Assembly: GCA_964370735.1 (NCBI GenBank)
Contig: CAYJLC010000068.1
Span: forward strand, 1 to 8,103
Direction of reading: 5' to 3'
Origin: CAYJLC01 sp964370735
GTDB taxonomy: Bacteria; Bacillota; Clostridia; Oscillospirales; Butyricicoccaceae
DNA: 8,103 nt
Shown: positions 1-5,458 of the stretch, in pieces
How positions within the stretch are numbered: the first letter of the stretch is position 1
Layout: every line of letters begins with the position of its first letter
The notes under the pieces: generated by a model
What the model was told of the DNA's origin: nothing
The model's input: the letters and a program-made list of their open reading frames with translations, nothing else
Databases searched by the model: none
Made by a program: the position numbers and the translations under genes

Positions 1-509
1 CCGGAACGAGTTTGGTTGCGCAAATCTATGACTGAAACATTGTAACCATAGTGTTCTTTTGCGATGTGACCATAGTTTCGATATAGGTCACCTTTGGTAT
101 CAGTGGTTAAAAAACTCATACCACTGGCACAGGCGAATTCTAAATTTGGATACAAGAAGTAAGCAGTCTTGCCGACACCAGATGCGCCAATCATTAAGCA
201 ATGCACATCATCAGTATCGACTAAAGCAGTGACTTCGTTTTTCTTGCCAACAGAACCTAAGATGATTCCTTGTTCTTTTGCTGTCGGCAGATTTTTTCCT
301 TTTCGCCACTCTTTGGGAGTGAATTTTATATGTTTATAGATTTTCTTGATTTCTTGTTTTGTAGAAAATCTCGCAGTTCCATGTTGACCATCGCCGACAG
401 TACGAGATTTAATTCCGTTGAGATTATATAGGTGCGCTATCATAGATAAGCCACCGATTACGAGGAACATTATGAGTGCTGATGTGATTAAAATTGTGAT
501 TTGGTTCAT
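1..509 (-). CDS. VirD4/TraG-like type IV coupling protein, N-terminal part (cut by window edge)
   Basis: Coupling ATPase that brings the relaxase-DNA complex to the conjugative secretion channel at the inner membrane. The reading frame is open from the ATG at 509 to the window edge, giving 169 residues of what is normally a protein of 500 or more. A single hydrophobic segment covers about residues 5-26. Walker A reads GASGVGKT (108-115), and DTKGDLY (137-143) fits the strand after the P-loop in this family. The stretch VGDGQHGTARFSTKQEI (38-54) is typical of the Firmicutes VirD4-like group of Tn1549-type elements. The membrane domain is short, one helix rather than the two common in VirD4. 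The start is supported by an AAAGGA-type site just upstream. It would follow the primase-like gene in the backbone, but a plus-strand nuclease gene separates them. Family assignment is firm; the C-terminal half is not visible. Confidence 0.92.
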   Translation of the reverse strand, partial: MNQITILITSALIMFLVIGGLSMIAHLYNLNGIKSRTVGDGQHGTARFSTKQEIKKIYKHIKFTPKEWRKGKNLPTAKEQGIILGSVGKKNEVTALVDTDDVHCLMIGASGVGKTAYFLYPNLEFACASGMSFLTTDTKGDLYRNYGHIAKEHYGYNVSVIDLRNQTRS

Positions 510-539
510 AGGATTTTCCTTTCTTTTTTGTGATTTTCG

Positions 540-548
540 TGGTATAAT
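540..548 (+). promoter_or_regulatory. Extended -10 promoter of the GIY-YIG gene
   Basis: TGGTATAAT (TG at 540-541, TATAAT at 543-548) is a consensus extended -10 element. No good -35 is seen 17 bases upstream (TTTCTT at 520-525), which is usual for extended -10 promoters. Transcription would begin near 555 and give a leader of about 30 bases with GGAGG at 577-581 ahead of the ATG at 587. Confidence 0.6.
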
Positions 549-586
549 ATACTTGATAGTTATCTAGAGTTTTTTCGGAGGATGTT

Positions 587-1624
587 ATGGAAGCAATTTG
601 GAATAATTTAGTTGATTTTTTACGTAAATCTCCTCAAGATGTACATACTGTTCCTAAAATTAAGAAAATGCCTATATGGTTTTATGCTGAAACGGATGGA
701 AATTATATTTATATATCGAAAGCTAAAAAAGAATTTCCTTCTTGCAAGATTTCAACAACGCGAAAACTTAAATATGATGAATTCCTAAGAATATACCCAA
801 TATATTTACAACGAGAAAAAGGATTTTCTGTCAGCGATAAAGCTGGCAAAGCAACAGTTAATCAAGTTTACTGGTATGCCCTTTTATCCTTGCTAGATAA
901 TAAATTAAAAAATAACGATTTATATAAAACAAATATGAATTCGCAGTCAAAACAAATAGGATTTTTGTATAAACACGATAATAATATTTCAGAAAACAGC
1001 TTCACAAATCAGTGGAATAATAAACATGACACAAAATTAGATGTTGTACAATTAGGTGATTATGCTTTTCACCAAACAAGTATAACAATAGTAAAAACAG
1101 ATATTTGCAATACATTTTTAAATTATTCAGGACGAACTGTTGAATACATGTTAACTAAAAAATATTATAAAAACCTTACGAACGTTGTAACATCTAAGTA
1201 TTCAATGTTTCTACACGAAGATATTTCAATATTTCTTAACTTTTTGTTTGAAGGCGATGATCTGTTCTATAGCAAGTTTTTAAATAAAAATGGTGCTGAT
1301 AAATTTTGCGAATTCAAACTTTCAGACAAGGATTTTTACAACTTAAAAGGGCTTTATGCGTATTTTTTGTATGGGGAGTTAATGTACATAGGTCGCTGTA
1401 AAGATAGCTTTTATCAAAGATTCAACATTAATTACGGAAAAATATCTCCTATTAATTGTTTTAAAGAAGGTCAATCAACTAATACACATATAAATTCACT
1501 AGTTAATAAACATCAATCAAATATTTGCCTATTCTTATGTCCAATGGAAGATGAAAACGAAATAATTTCTTCGGAAAGAAAGCTCATTTCATTATATAGA
1601 CCAAAGTGGAATAGACAAAAATAG
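587..1624 (+). CDS. Orphan GIY-YIG family nuclease with large N-terminal domain
   Basis: Probable DNA endonuclease of 345 residues. The C-terminal catalytic domain (about 250-345) shows the GIY motif as GLY (255-257), YIG (267-269), the conserved arginine as R278 in a YQRFN context, a QSTNTHINSL block (296-305), the metal-binding glutamate as E330 in SERKLISLY, and the terminal RPKWN (338-342). All expected catalytic positions are therefore present. The N-terminal 250 residues match no domain I can name; the block around 66-98 (YPIYLQREKG through NQVYWYALL) looks conserved and could recognise DNA. GGAGG lies 5 bases before the ATG. No methyltransferase gene lies nearby, so an ordinary type II restriction pair is not evident. 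The gene runs against the backbone and its stop is 4 bases from the primase stop, with no terminator between them. It looks AT-richer than the coupling-protein gene. It may be a homing-type, restriction-like or anti-plasmid nuclease; the substrate is unknown. Confidence 0.85.
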   Translation: MEAIWNNLVDFLRKSPQDVHTVPKIKKMPIWFYAETDGNYIYISKAKKEFPSCKISTTRKLKYDEFLRIYPIYLQREKGFSVSDKAGKATVNQVYWYALLSLLDNKLKNNDLYKTNMNSQSKQIGFLYKHDNNISENSFTNQWNNKHDTKLDVVQLGDYAFHQTSITIVKTDICNTFLNYSGRTVEYMLTKKYYKNLTNVVTSKYSMFLHEDISIFLNFLFEGDDLFYSKFLNKNGADKFCEFKLSDKDFYNLKGLYAYFLYGELMYIGRCKDSFYQRFNINYGKISPINCFKEGQSTNTHINSLVNKHQSNICLFLCPMEDENEIISSERKLISLYRPKWNRQK

Positions 1625-1628
1625 CATT

Positions 1629-2588
1629 TCACCCCATAACCAAAGAATTCACGACCTGTGACTGATTTTTCATTGCTATTAAATCCTCATTAAAATCCTT
1701 ATTCTGTGGCATAATTTTACTATGTTTGGTTTCCTTTTCATCCAGTAGTTCTGCAAAACGGTCACAGGTTTTATGTCCTGCTGTATCGTTATCCAAACAC
1801 ATTACCACATGGTCAATATTACTGTGCTTATCAATTAGTTCAATCATTGGTTGAGATGAAGTTCCACAGAGTGCGACGTAGTTATGCGACTGCCAATTTG
1901 TATGAGAGTACATTGAAATAAAAGAAAGCATATCGATTGGTGCCTCAAAAATATACAGTCGATTACTACCACCAAGGTAGTGAAAGCTATCTTTTGGAGA
2001 ACTGCCCTCGATATTTTGCACAAACCTTTTGCCAGTAGAGAAGATACTTCGCTTGTGTGCGTGTTTGGGTGTTCCATCATTATCTAAACCAACAAAAATC
2101 GCATTGTTATATTCTCGACCATTAAAGATTTCATGAGAACTCTGAAAGATTTCTCTGCTTTCATAAATTAAACCTTTCTTGATAAAAAAGTTCAGCACCG
2201 ATGATTCTATACATCGGTGCTGTGTCATATATGCAAAAACTTTATTGTTGCTTGTGTTTTTTGGTGGCAGTGCAAATATTTTCGGTGGTTCGATAGGTTT
2301 TTCATAACTCCTATATGCAGAATTCGTACCACCGAGGAGTTCGTTCACAGCTTGTGGGAAATCTAATCCATAAAACATTTTCACGAAGTCGATAGAATAA
2401 CCACCTTTTTCAGTAGAGTGGTCATACCAAGTGTTACCACGAACTGTGATACTATGGTCGGATTTAAGTCTTTTATCTCTGCCAGAGCGTTCCAAACTTT
2501 CGCCCTTTGATCTTAAAAAATCTTCAAGGTCAACTCGGTTCGCTTGTTCTTTCTGCTCGTTAGTAAAATGAATATATTCTTTTGCCAT
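1629..2588 (-). CDS. DUF3991/Toprim primase-like protein of the mobile element
   Basis: Primase-like protein of 319 residues, of a kind commonly encoded in Firmicutes conjugative elements, where it probably helps convert or replicate transferred single-stranded DNA. An N-terminal degenerate zinc-finger region (about 17-85) keeps the CHC2-like frame (LKSDHSITV, WYDHSTEKGG, DFVKMFYG), but the zinc-binding cysteines are absent. A DUF3991-like segment follows (about 117-185, with YNNAIFVGLDNDG). The Toprim domain contains the catalytic glutamate in FEAPIDML (E215) and the metal-binding DND (266-268) in CLDNDTAG, and ends with NKDFNEDL (296-303). The start is set by AAGGAG (2595-2600) with suitable spacing. 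The divergent promoter of the 2657 gene overlaps this leader. No convincing promoter of its own is seen, only a weak TATAAA on the minus strand. It converges with the nuclease gene. The Toprim residues are intact, so it is probably active, though not a classical zinc-bearing primase. Confidence 0.88.
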   Translation of the reverse strand: MAKEYIHFTNEQKEQANRVDLEDFLRSKGESLERSGRDKRLKSDHSITVRGNTWYDHSTEKGGYSIDFVKMFYGLDFPQAVNELLGGTNSAYRSYEKPIEPPKIFALPPKNTSNNKVFAYMTQHRCIESSVLNFFIKKGLIYESREIFQSSHEIFNGREYNNAIFVGLDNDGTPKHAHKRSIFSTGKRFVQNIEGSSPKDSFHYLGGSNRLYIFEAPIDMLSFISMYSHTNWQSHNYVALCGTSSQPMIELIDKHSNIDHVVMCLDNDTAGHKTCDRFAELLDEKETKHSKIMPQNKDFNEDLIAMKNQSQVVNSLVMG

Positions 2589-2599
2589 AAAATTCTCCT

Positions 2600-2628
2600 T
2601 TGCATTAGGTTTTTATATGTGATATAAT
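2600..2628 (+). promoter_or_regulatory. Strong sigma70-type promoter of the small 2657 gene
   Basis: TTGCAT (2600-2605), a 17-base spacer and TATAAT (2623-2628) form a near-consensus promoter, and TG at 2620-2621 gives an extended -10 as well. The -35 element touches the ribosome binding site of the divergent primase-like gene. The start of transcription would be near 2635. Confidence 0.7.
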
Positions 2629-2656
2629 TAAATAAATTTGTTTAATGGGGTTGTGT

Positions 2657-2887
2657 ATGATGACTAATTTATCTGCTGAAGAAATGAAAACTGCGATAAG
2701 TGATTTTAATAATATTGTAAAACCTTGGTGTGCAGAAAAAAACTATTCTTTACATCAAGCTTTTCTTGTATCTAGACAACTAGACCACGAAAAATATCGA
2801 ATCCTATCAAGGCTATGGTGTGAAGAGGCTGGTAAACAATATTTGAGATCTGTTTTCAGACAAAATAATCACTTTAAGAACAAATAA
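2657..2887 (+). CDS. Small hypothetical protein, independently transcribed
   Basis: Encodes a soluble 76-residue protein that I do not recognise. It appears largely helical, has no membrane segment or signal peptide, and ends in a basic tail (FRQNNHFKNK). The frame is open from an ATG at 2645, but that codon lies only about 10 bases after the predicted transcription start and has no ribosome binding site. The ATG at 2657, or the adjacent one at 2660, is preferred because GGGG at 2647-2650 precedes it at usable spacing. A near-consensus promoter upstream and a strong terminator about 45 bases after the stop enclose exactly this frame, which argues for a real gene. It is transcribed against both flanking genes, within the cargo slot between relaxase and primase. 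An antitoxin, regulator or anti-defence protein are all possible; nothing in the sequence decides between them. Confidence 0.55.
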   Translation: MMTNLSAEEMKTAISDFNNIVKPWCAEKNYSLHQAFLVSRQLDHEKYRILSRLWCEEAGKQYLRSVFRQNNHFKNK

Positions 2888-2888
2888 C

Positions 2889-3020
2889 TTATTTTTTCAG
2901 ATCTTTTCCAATTTTTCTGTGAAACGATAAAAAATCCACTCTCTTAATTTTCGGAGAGTGGATTTTGCTTTTTTGATTGTTGTATTTCTGTGTAAATTTA
3001 TCTTTTTTGTTGTTTTTCAT
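2889..3020 (-). CDS. Possible 43-residue lysine-rich small ORF
   Basis: An ATG at 3020 with AAAGGA 7 bases upstream opens a 43-codon frame ending in TAA at 2889. The peptide is very rich in lysine and asparagine (MKNNKKDKFTQK start, GKDLKK end) and resembles nothing I know. Against it: it lies just after a predicted minus-strand terminator (3037-3065) and the hairpin of the bidirectional terminator lies inside it, so it may be no more than terminator DNA with a chance start. Expression would need read-through from the upstream operon. Confidence 0.22.
   Translation of the reverse strand: MKNNKKDKFTQKYNNQKSKIHSPKIKRVDFLSFHRKIGKDLKK
2931..2974. terminator. Bidirectional rho-independent terminator
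   Basis: A perfect 13-base-pair stem (AAAATCCACTCTC at 2931-2943 with its complement at 2954-2966) encloses a 10-base loop. On the plus strand it is followed by GC and six T (2969-2974). On the minus strand the run of A at 2929-2934 gives a U tract. It ends the plus-strand 2657 gene and backs up termination of the convergent minus-strand operon. Confidence 0.85.
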
Positions 3021-3036
3021 AAAATTGTCCTTTCAT

Positions 3037-3065
3037 AAAAAAACAGCCTATCGTGTGATAGACTG
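3037..3065 (-). terminator. Rho-independent terminator of the kinase/metallopeptidase operon
   Basis: On the minus strand, CAGTCTATC (3065-3057), loop ACAC and GATAGGCTG (3052-3044) form a 9-pair stem with one G-T pair, followed by seven T (3043-3037). It lies just after the stop of the DUF6429-like gene at 3072, so it closes the three-gene operon. Confidence 0.82.
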
Positions 3066-3071
3066 CAATTT

Positions 3072-3305
3072 CTAAATATTATATTTTTTCATAAGTTCTT
3101 TTGCTTTTTCGATTCCAGTTTCACTTAAATACACTGGTTGAATACGTTTTGTGTTAAAAATTAATTCTTCATCATCTAATTCTTTCAATATGTCGAAGTT
3201 ATAACCTTTCCACGATAAAGTTGCTTTTTCATCAAATTGTTTTTCTTCCCAAGATGTTAGATACATTAAAAGTAACGTGAGTTCTTTGATTTTTTCTTTA
3301 TCCAT
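3072..3305 (-). CDS. Small DUF6429-like, winged-helix-like protein
   Basis: A protein of 77 residues resembling the DUF6429 family: MDKEKIKELTLLLMYLTSWE at the start, SWKGYNFDILKEL (31-43), then VYLSETGIEKAKELMKKY (58-75). The pattern of helices followed by a strand pair and a 'LSETGIEKA' helix is what small winged-helix regulators look like, but DNA binding is inference. The frame is open from an ATG at 3341 that overlaps the previous gene. The start at 3305 is chosen because GGAG at 3313-3316 lies 7 bases before it, and the homologues I recall begin with this MDKEKIKELT. It is the last gene of the kinase/metallopeptidase operon, 25 bases after the previous stop and followed at once by a terminator. 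It might regulate the operon or be a partner of the HExxH protein. Confidence 0.72.
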   Translation of the reverse strand: MDKEKIKELTLLLMYLTSWEEKQFDEKATLSWKGYNFDILKELDDEELIFNTKRIQPVYLSETGIEKAKELMKKYNI

Positions 3306-3312
3306 AATCATT

Positions 3313-3316
3313 CTCC
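3313..3316 (-). promoter_or_regulatory. Ribosome binding site fixing the start at 3305
   Basis: GGAG on the minus strand, 7 bases before the ATG at 3305. It is too close to the in-frame ATG at 3311 and lies downstream of the ATG at 3341, so it decides for the 77-residue form. Confidence 0.65.
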
Positions 3317-3330
3317 GTTCTAAAATATAA

Positions 3331-4860
3331 TTAAAACTCATTTTTTAATAAATTTTCAAAATAATCTGCAAAATCAGCTTGCATTAAATCAGTATATTCT
3401 CCAAATGGACTTAAATGTTTGTAACCGAATTTACAGAGCATTGAAACCGAAAACATATCTGCAAAAAACTCTGGAGCATCTTCTTCTAATGGTTTACCTA
3501 GTTTCATTTCTGCTAGACTCAAGAAAACTTCTGACACTTTCATTGCATCTTTTGTAATTTGCGTGCTTACCATGTGACCAATTTCGTGTAAAAACACATA
3601 TAATGGGTGACAATCATTTTTTTGCTTATGATGAAAACAATAGACCTCATATTTAAAATCCGAGCTATAAGTGGATTTTTTCATAGTGTTACATATAGAA
3701 TTAAATAGCTTATGTGTATTTTCAATAAGTAAAATATGCATTTTTTCTCTTTTAGTCAGTTTGCTCATTAAACTATAATTAACTTCTAATAAATCAAGTA
3801 TTTCAGTCACTTCATTTTCAGAAATAATTTCACCTACTGGTGGAACAAAGTTTGACTTAATATAGTTTATCACTTCCATTAGTTTTTCTTTTGCTGTTAG
3901 TTTAACATAGGGAATTTCAGAAAATCGTGACATTAAAAAAGTTTGAACGAATTTTAAATTTGCGTTTTTCCCTTGATGCACATAATATGATTTGTTTTTG
4001 TCGCTATACTCTCCGTCGAAATATATAGTTAAAATATCTTGGATTAGCGACAGTGAAACATATTCATCATACTCTTTATCGCCAGTAAAAAGAGCCTCTA
4101 TATTGTCAGCAACTTCGAGTAAGTCATCACAATCTGCAATAACATCAATAAAATATGGTTCATCATCTTCTGTATCAAATGTTAAATTGCATAAATCATC
4201 ACATAAAAAATAAATAAAATCAGGTGCATATTCCGAACCATATTTGCTTTGAGTTCCATCTTGAAAGTCTACGATTAACGTCCATGTTAATTCTTCTGAC
4301 TCTATTAATTCATCGTCGTCACTCAGTTTAAAATCGTCTAATTCAGATATATTTTTCGTAATATTTTTAAACACTCTAGTGACTTCTGTTGGAATTATTT
4401 CCATCGCAAATTTCCTTGTATCTAAGTCAATATTTCGCTCGAAATAATCGATACATTTTTCTTTGCGATTAATACTAAAACTGCAAATCTCAATTTCCGA
4501 ATCAGCAATTGGCAAACTATCAGAGTCGTATGCGACAAAACTGAATGCTGTTATTTGGGGACGTTTTTTAGTCGCTTTAGCTTTTTGAAATCGCATATTA
4601 TATATTTCCAGAGCTAATTCTCGAACTTCTGGACGCTTATCACGAGTTCTGTTATATAGCCATTTTTTATCCGTTTCATTTATCCATTTGTCTTGCAAAG
4701 CATACAACTTATTCATTGTCGTTTTTTCACTTTTTTCTGAGGCACTAAGATTGCTACAACTTTTACAAATGTGCGTGCTATGACCTTTACCAGAAAATTT
4801 TTCATTCGCTTTATGCTCTCCACAGATTTTGCAATAATGACCAGTTTTTTTATGTGACAT
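3331..4860 (-). CDS. Zinc-ribbon protein with C-terminal ImmA/IrrE-like HExxH metallopeptidase domain
   Basis: A 509-residue protein, middle gene of a three-gene cargo operon. The N-terminus carries a four-cysteine zinc ribbon: C10-x2-C13 and C32-x2-C35. Residues about 60-100 are basic and helical and may bind nucleic acid. The middle (about 110-370) has no motif I can name and includes a strongly acidic stretch (172-252). The C-terminal domain has the gluzincin signature HEIGH (425-429) in VFLHEIGHMVS, and E464 in PEFFADMF as probable third zinc ligand, the layout of ImmA/IrrE-type (COG2856) peptidases. Members of that family cleave repressors or regulators; no helix-turn-helix repressor of the Xre type is visible here. 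Typical ImmA-type proteins are much shorter, so the long N-terminal part is unusual. AAAGGAG lies 7 bases before the ATG, and 36 bases separate it from the kinase stop. Zinc peptidase fold is likely; substrate and function are unknown. Confidence 0.82.
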   Translation of the reverse strand: MSHKKTGHYCKICGEHKANEKFSGKGHSTHICKSCSNLSASEKSEKTTMNKLYALQDKWINETDKKWLYNRTRDKRPEVRELALEIYNMRFQKAKATKKRPQITAFSFVAYDSDSLPIADSEIEICSFSINRKEKCIDYFERNIDLDTRKFAMEIIPTEVTRVFKNITKNISELDDFKLSDDDELIESEELTWTLIVDFQDGTQSKYGSEYAPDFIYFLCDDLCNLTFDTEDDEPYFIDVIADCDDLLEVADNIEALFTGDKEYDEYVSLSLIQDILTIYFDGEYSDKNKSYYVHQGKNANLKFVQTFLMSRFSEIPYVKLTAKEKLMEVINYIKSNFVPPVGEIISENEVTEILDLLEVNYSLMSKLTKREKMHILLIENTHKLFNSICNTMKKSTYSSDFKYEVYCFHHKQKNDCHPLYVFLHEIGHMVSTQITKDAMKVSEVFLSLAEMKLGKPLEEDAPEFFADMFSVSMLCKFGYKHLSPFGEYTDLMQADFADYFENLLKNEF

Positions 4861-4896
4861 TTTAGAACTCCTTTGTTATTTTGTAAAATGAATATT

Positions 4897-5376
4897 TTAG
4901 TTAGAAACCCATATATCAATTTCTTCTTTATTTGGTGCTTCCCATAAATTTAAAAAGAAATCCAAAGTATTGTCATCGATTAAATAATCCATTGTTTCAC
5001 CGTTTTTAACAGCATAATTACGCTTATCTATTCGTTGTTGCCACAAATCATCGCTAACGTCAATATAATGCCACTGAGGTGTAATGTTGTGCTTTTTGTA
5101 AAAGTCATTTGCGTTATCACGGTCTGCCTTTTGCCAAAATCCCGTGTCTATAACAACATTTAATCCGATATTATGAAGTTCGATAGATTTCTCAAAAAGA
5201 TAGCTTGCAATTTTTTCTATTATTTCAGCGTGAGATTCACCGATTTGTCCACCGAAAATTGCCAAACTAATTTCATCGACCGATAAATGCACGGCTTTAA
5301 TTTCTTGTATTAGGTTTTTCGTATAAGTGGTCTTTCCACTACAAGTTTTTCCACAAACTAGTATAATTTTATGCAT
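4897..5376 (-). CDS. AAA_33/zeta-toxin-like P-loop kinase
   Basis: A 159-residue nucleoside-triphosphate-binding protein of the P-loop kinase group that includes polynucleotide kinase N-domains, chloramphenicol phosphotransferase and zeta-type toxins. Walker A is GKTCSGKTT (9-17) after the strand KIILVC. LSVDEI (31-36) and VVIDTGFW (74-81, D77) are the second and third active-site strands, and R115 and R119 in WQQRIDKRNY form the LID arginines of this family. The size equals a minimal kinase domain with nothing added. It probably phosphorylates a small molecule or nucleic acid; the acceptor cannot be read from the sequence. It opens the cargo operon under a promoter at 5425-5453. AAAGGAG is 11 bases before the ATG, a rather long gap, but an in-frame stop just upstream rules out an earlier start. 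No epsilon-like antitoxin gene is seen, so a zeta-epsilon pair is not supported. Confidence 0.83.
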   Translation of the reverse strand: MHKIILVCGKTCSGKTTYTKNLIQEIKAVHLSVDEISLAIFGGQIGESHAEIIEKIASYLFEKSIELHNIGLNVVIDTGFWQKADRDNANDFYKKHNITPQWHYIDVSDDLWQQRIDKRNYAVKNGETMDYLIDDNTLDFFLNLWEAPNKEEIDIWVSN

Positions 5377-5424
5377 AGCCTAACACTCTCCTTTATATAC
5401 TTTAGACTTTACTTCAATACAGCT

Positions 5425-5453
5425 ATTATACCACACACCAAACCAAAAGTCCA
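5425..5453 (-). promoter_or_regulatory. Promoter of the kinase/metallopeptidase/DUF6429 operon
   Basis: On the minus strand: TGGACT (5453-5448, four of six matching TTGACA), 17-base spacer, TATAAT (5430-5425), with TGG directly before it making an extended -10. It lies immediately after the relaxase stop at 5459, so the cargo operon can be transcribed independently of transfer genes. The leader would be about 40 bases. Confidence 0.68.
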
Positions 5454-5458
5454 CAAAA

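Noticed and set aside
1844..2080. Minus-strand 78-codon frame inside the primase-like gene
   Set aside because: Lies wholly within the Toprim/DUF3991 coding region in another frame, without its own ribosome binding site.
1629..2588. Decayed primase, because the zinc-finger cysteines are missing
   Set aside because: The frame is intact and the Toprim glutamate and DND are present; cysteine-free versions of this region are common in this family as I know it.
3992..4213. Plus-strand serine-rich 73-codon frame
   Set aside because: Antisense shadow of the acidic Asp/Glu-rich part of the metallopeptidase gene, which reads as Ser-rich on the other strand.
4897..5376. Zeta-type toxin of a toxin-antitoxin pair
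   Set aside because: The kinase fold fits, but no small epsilon-like antitoxin precedes it and the acceptor site cannot be judged, so only the fold is claimed.
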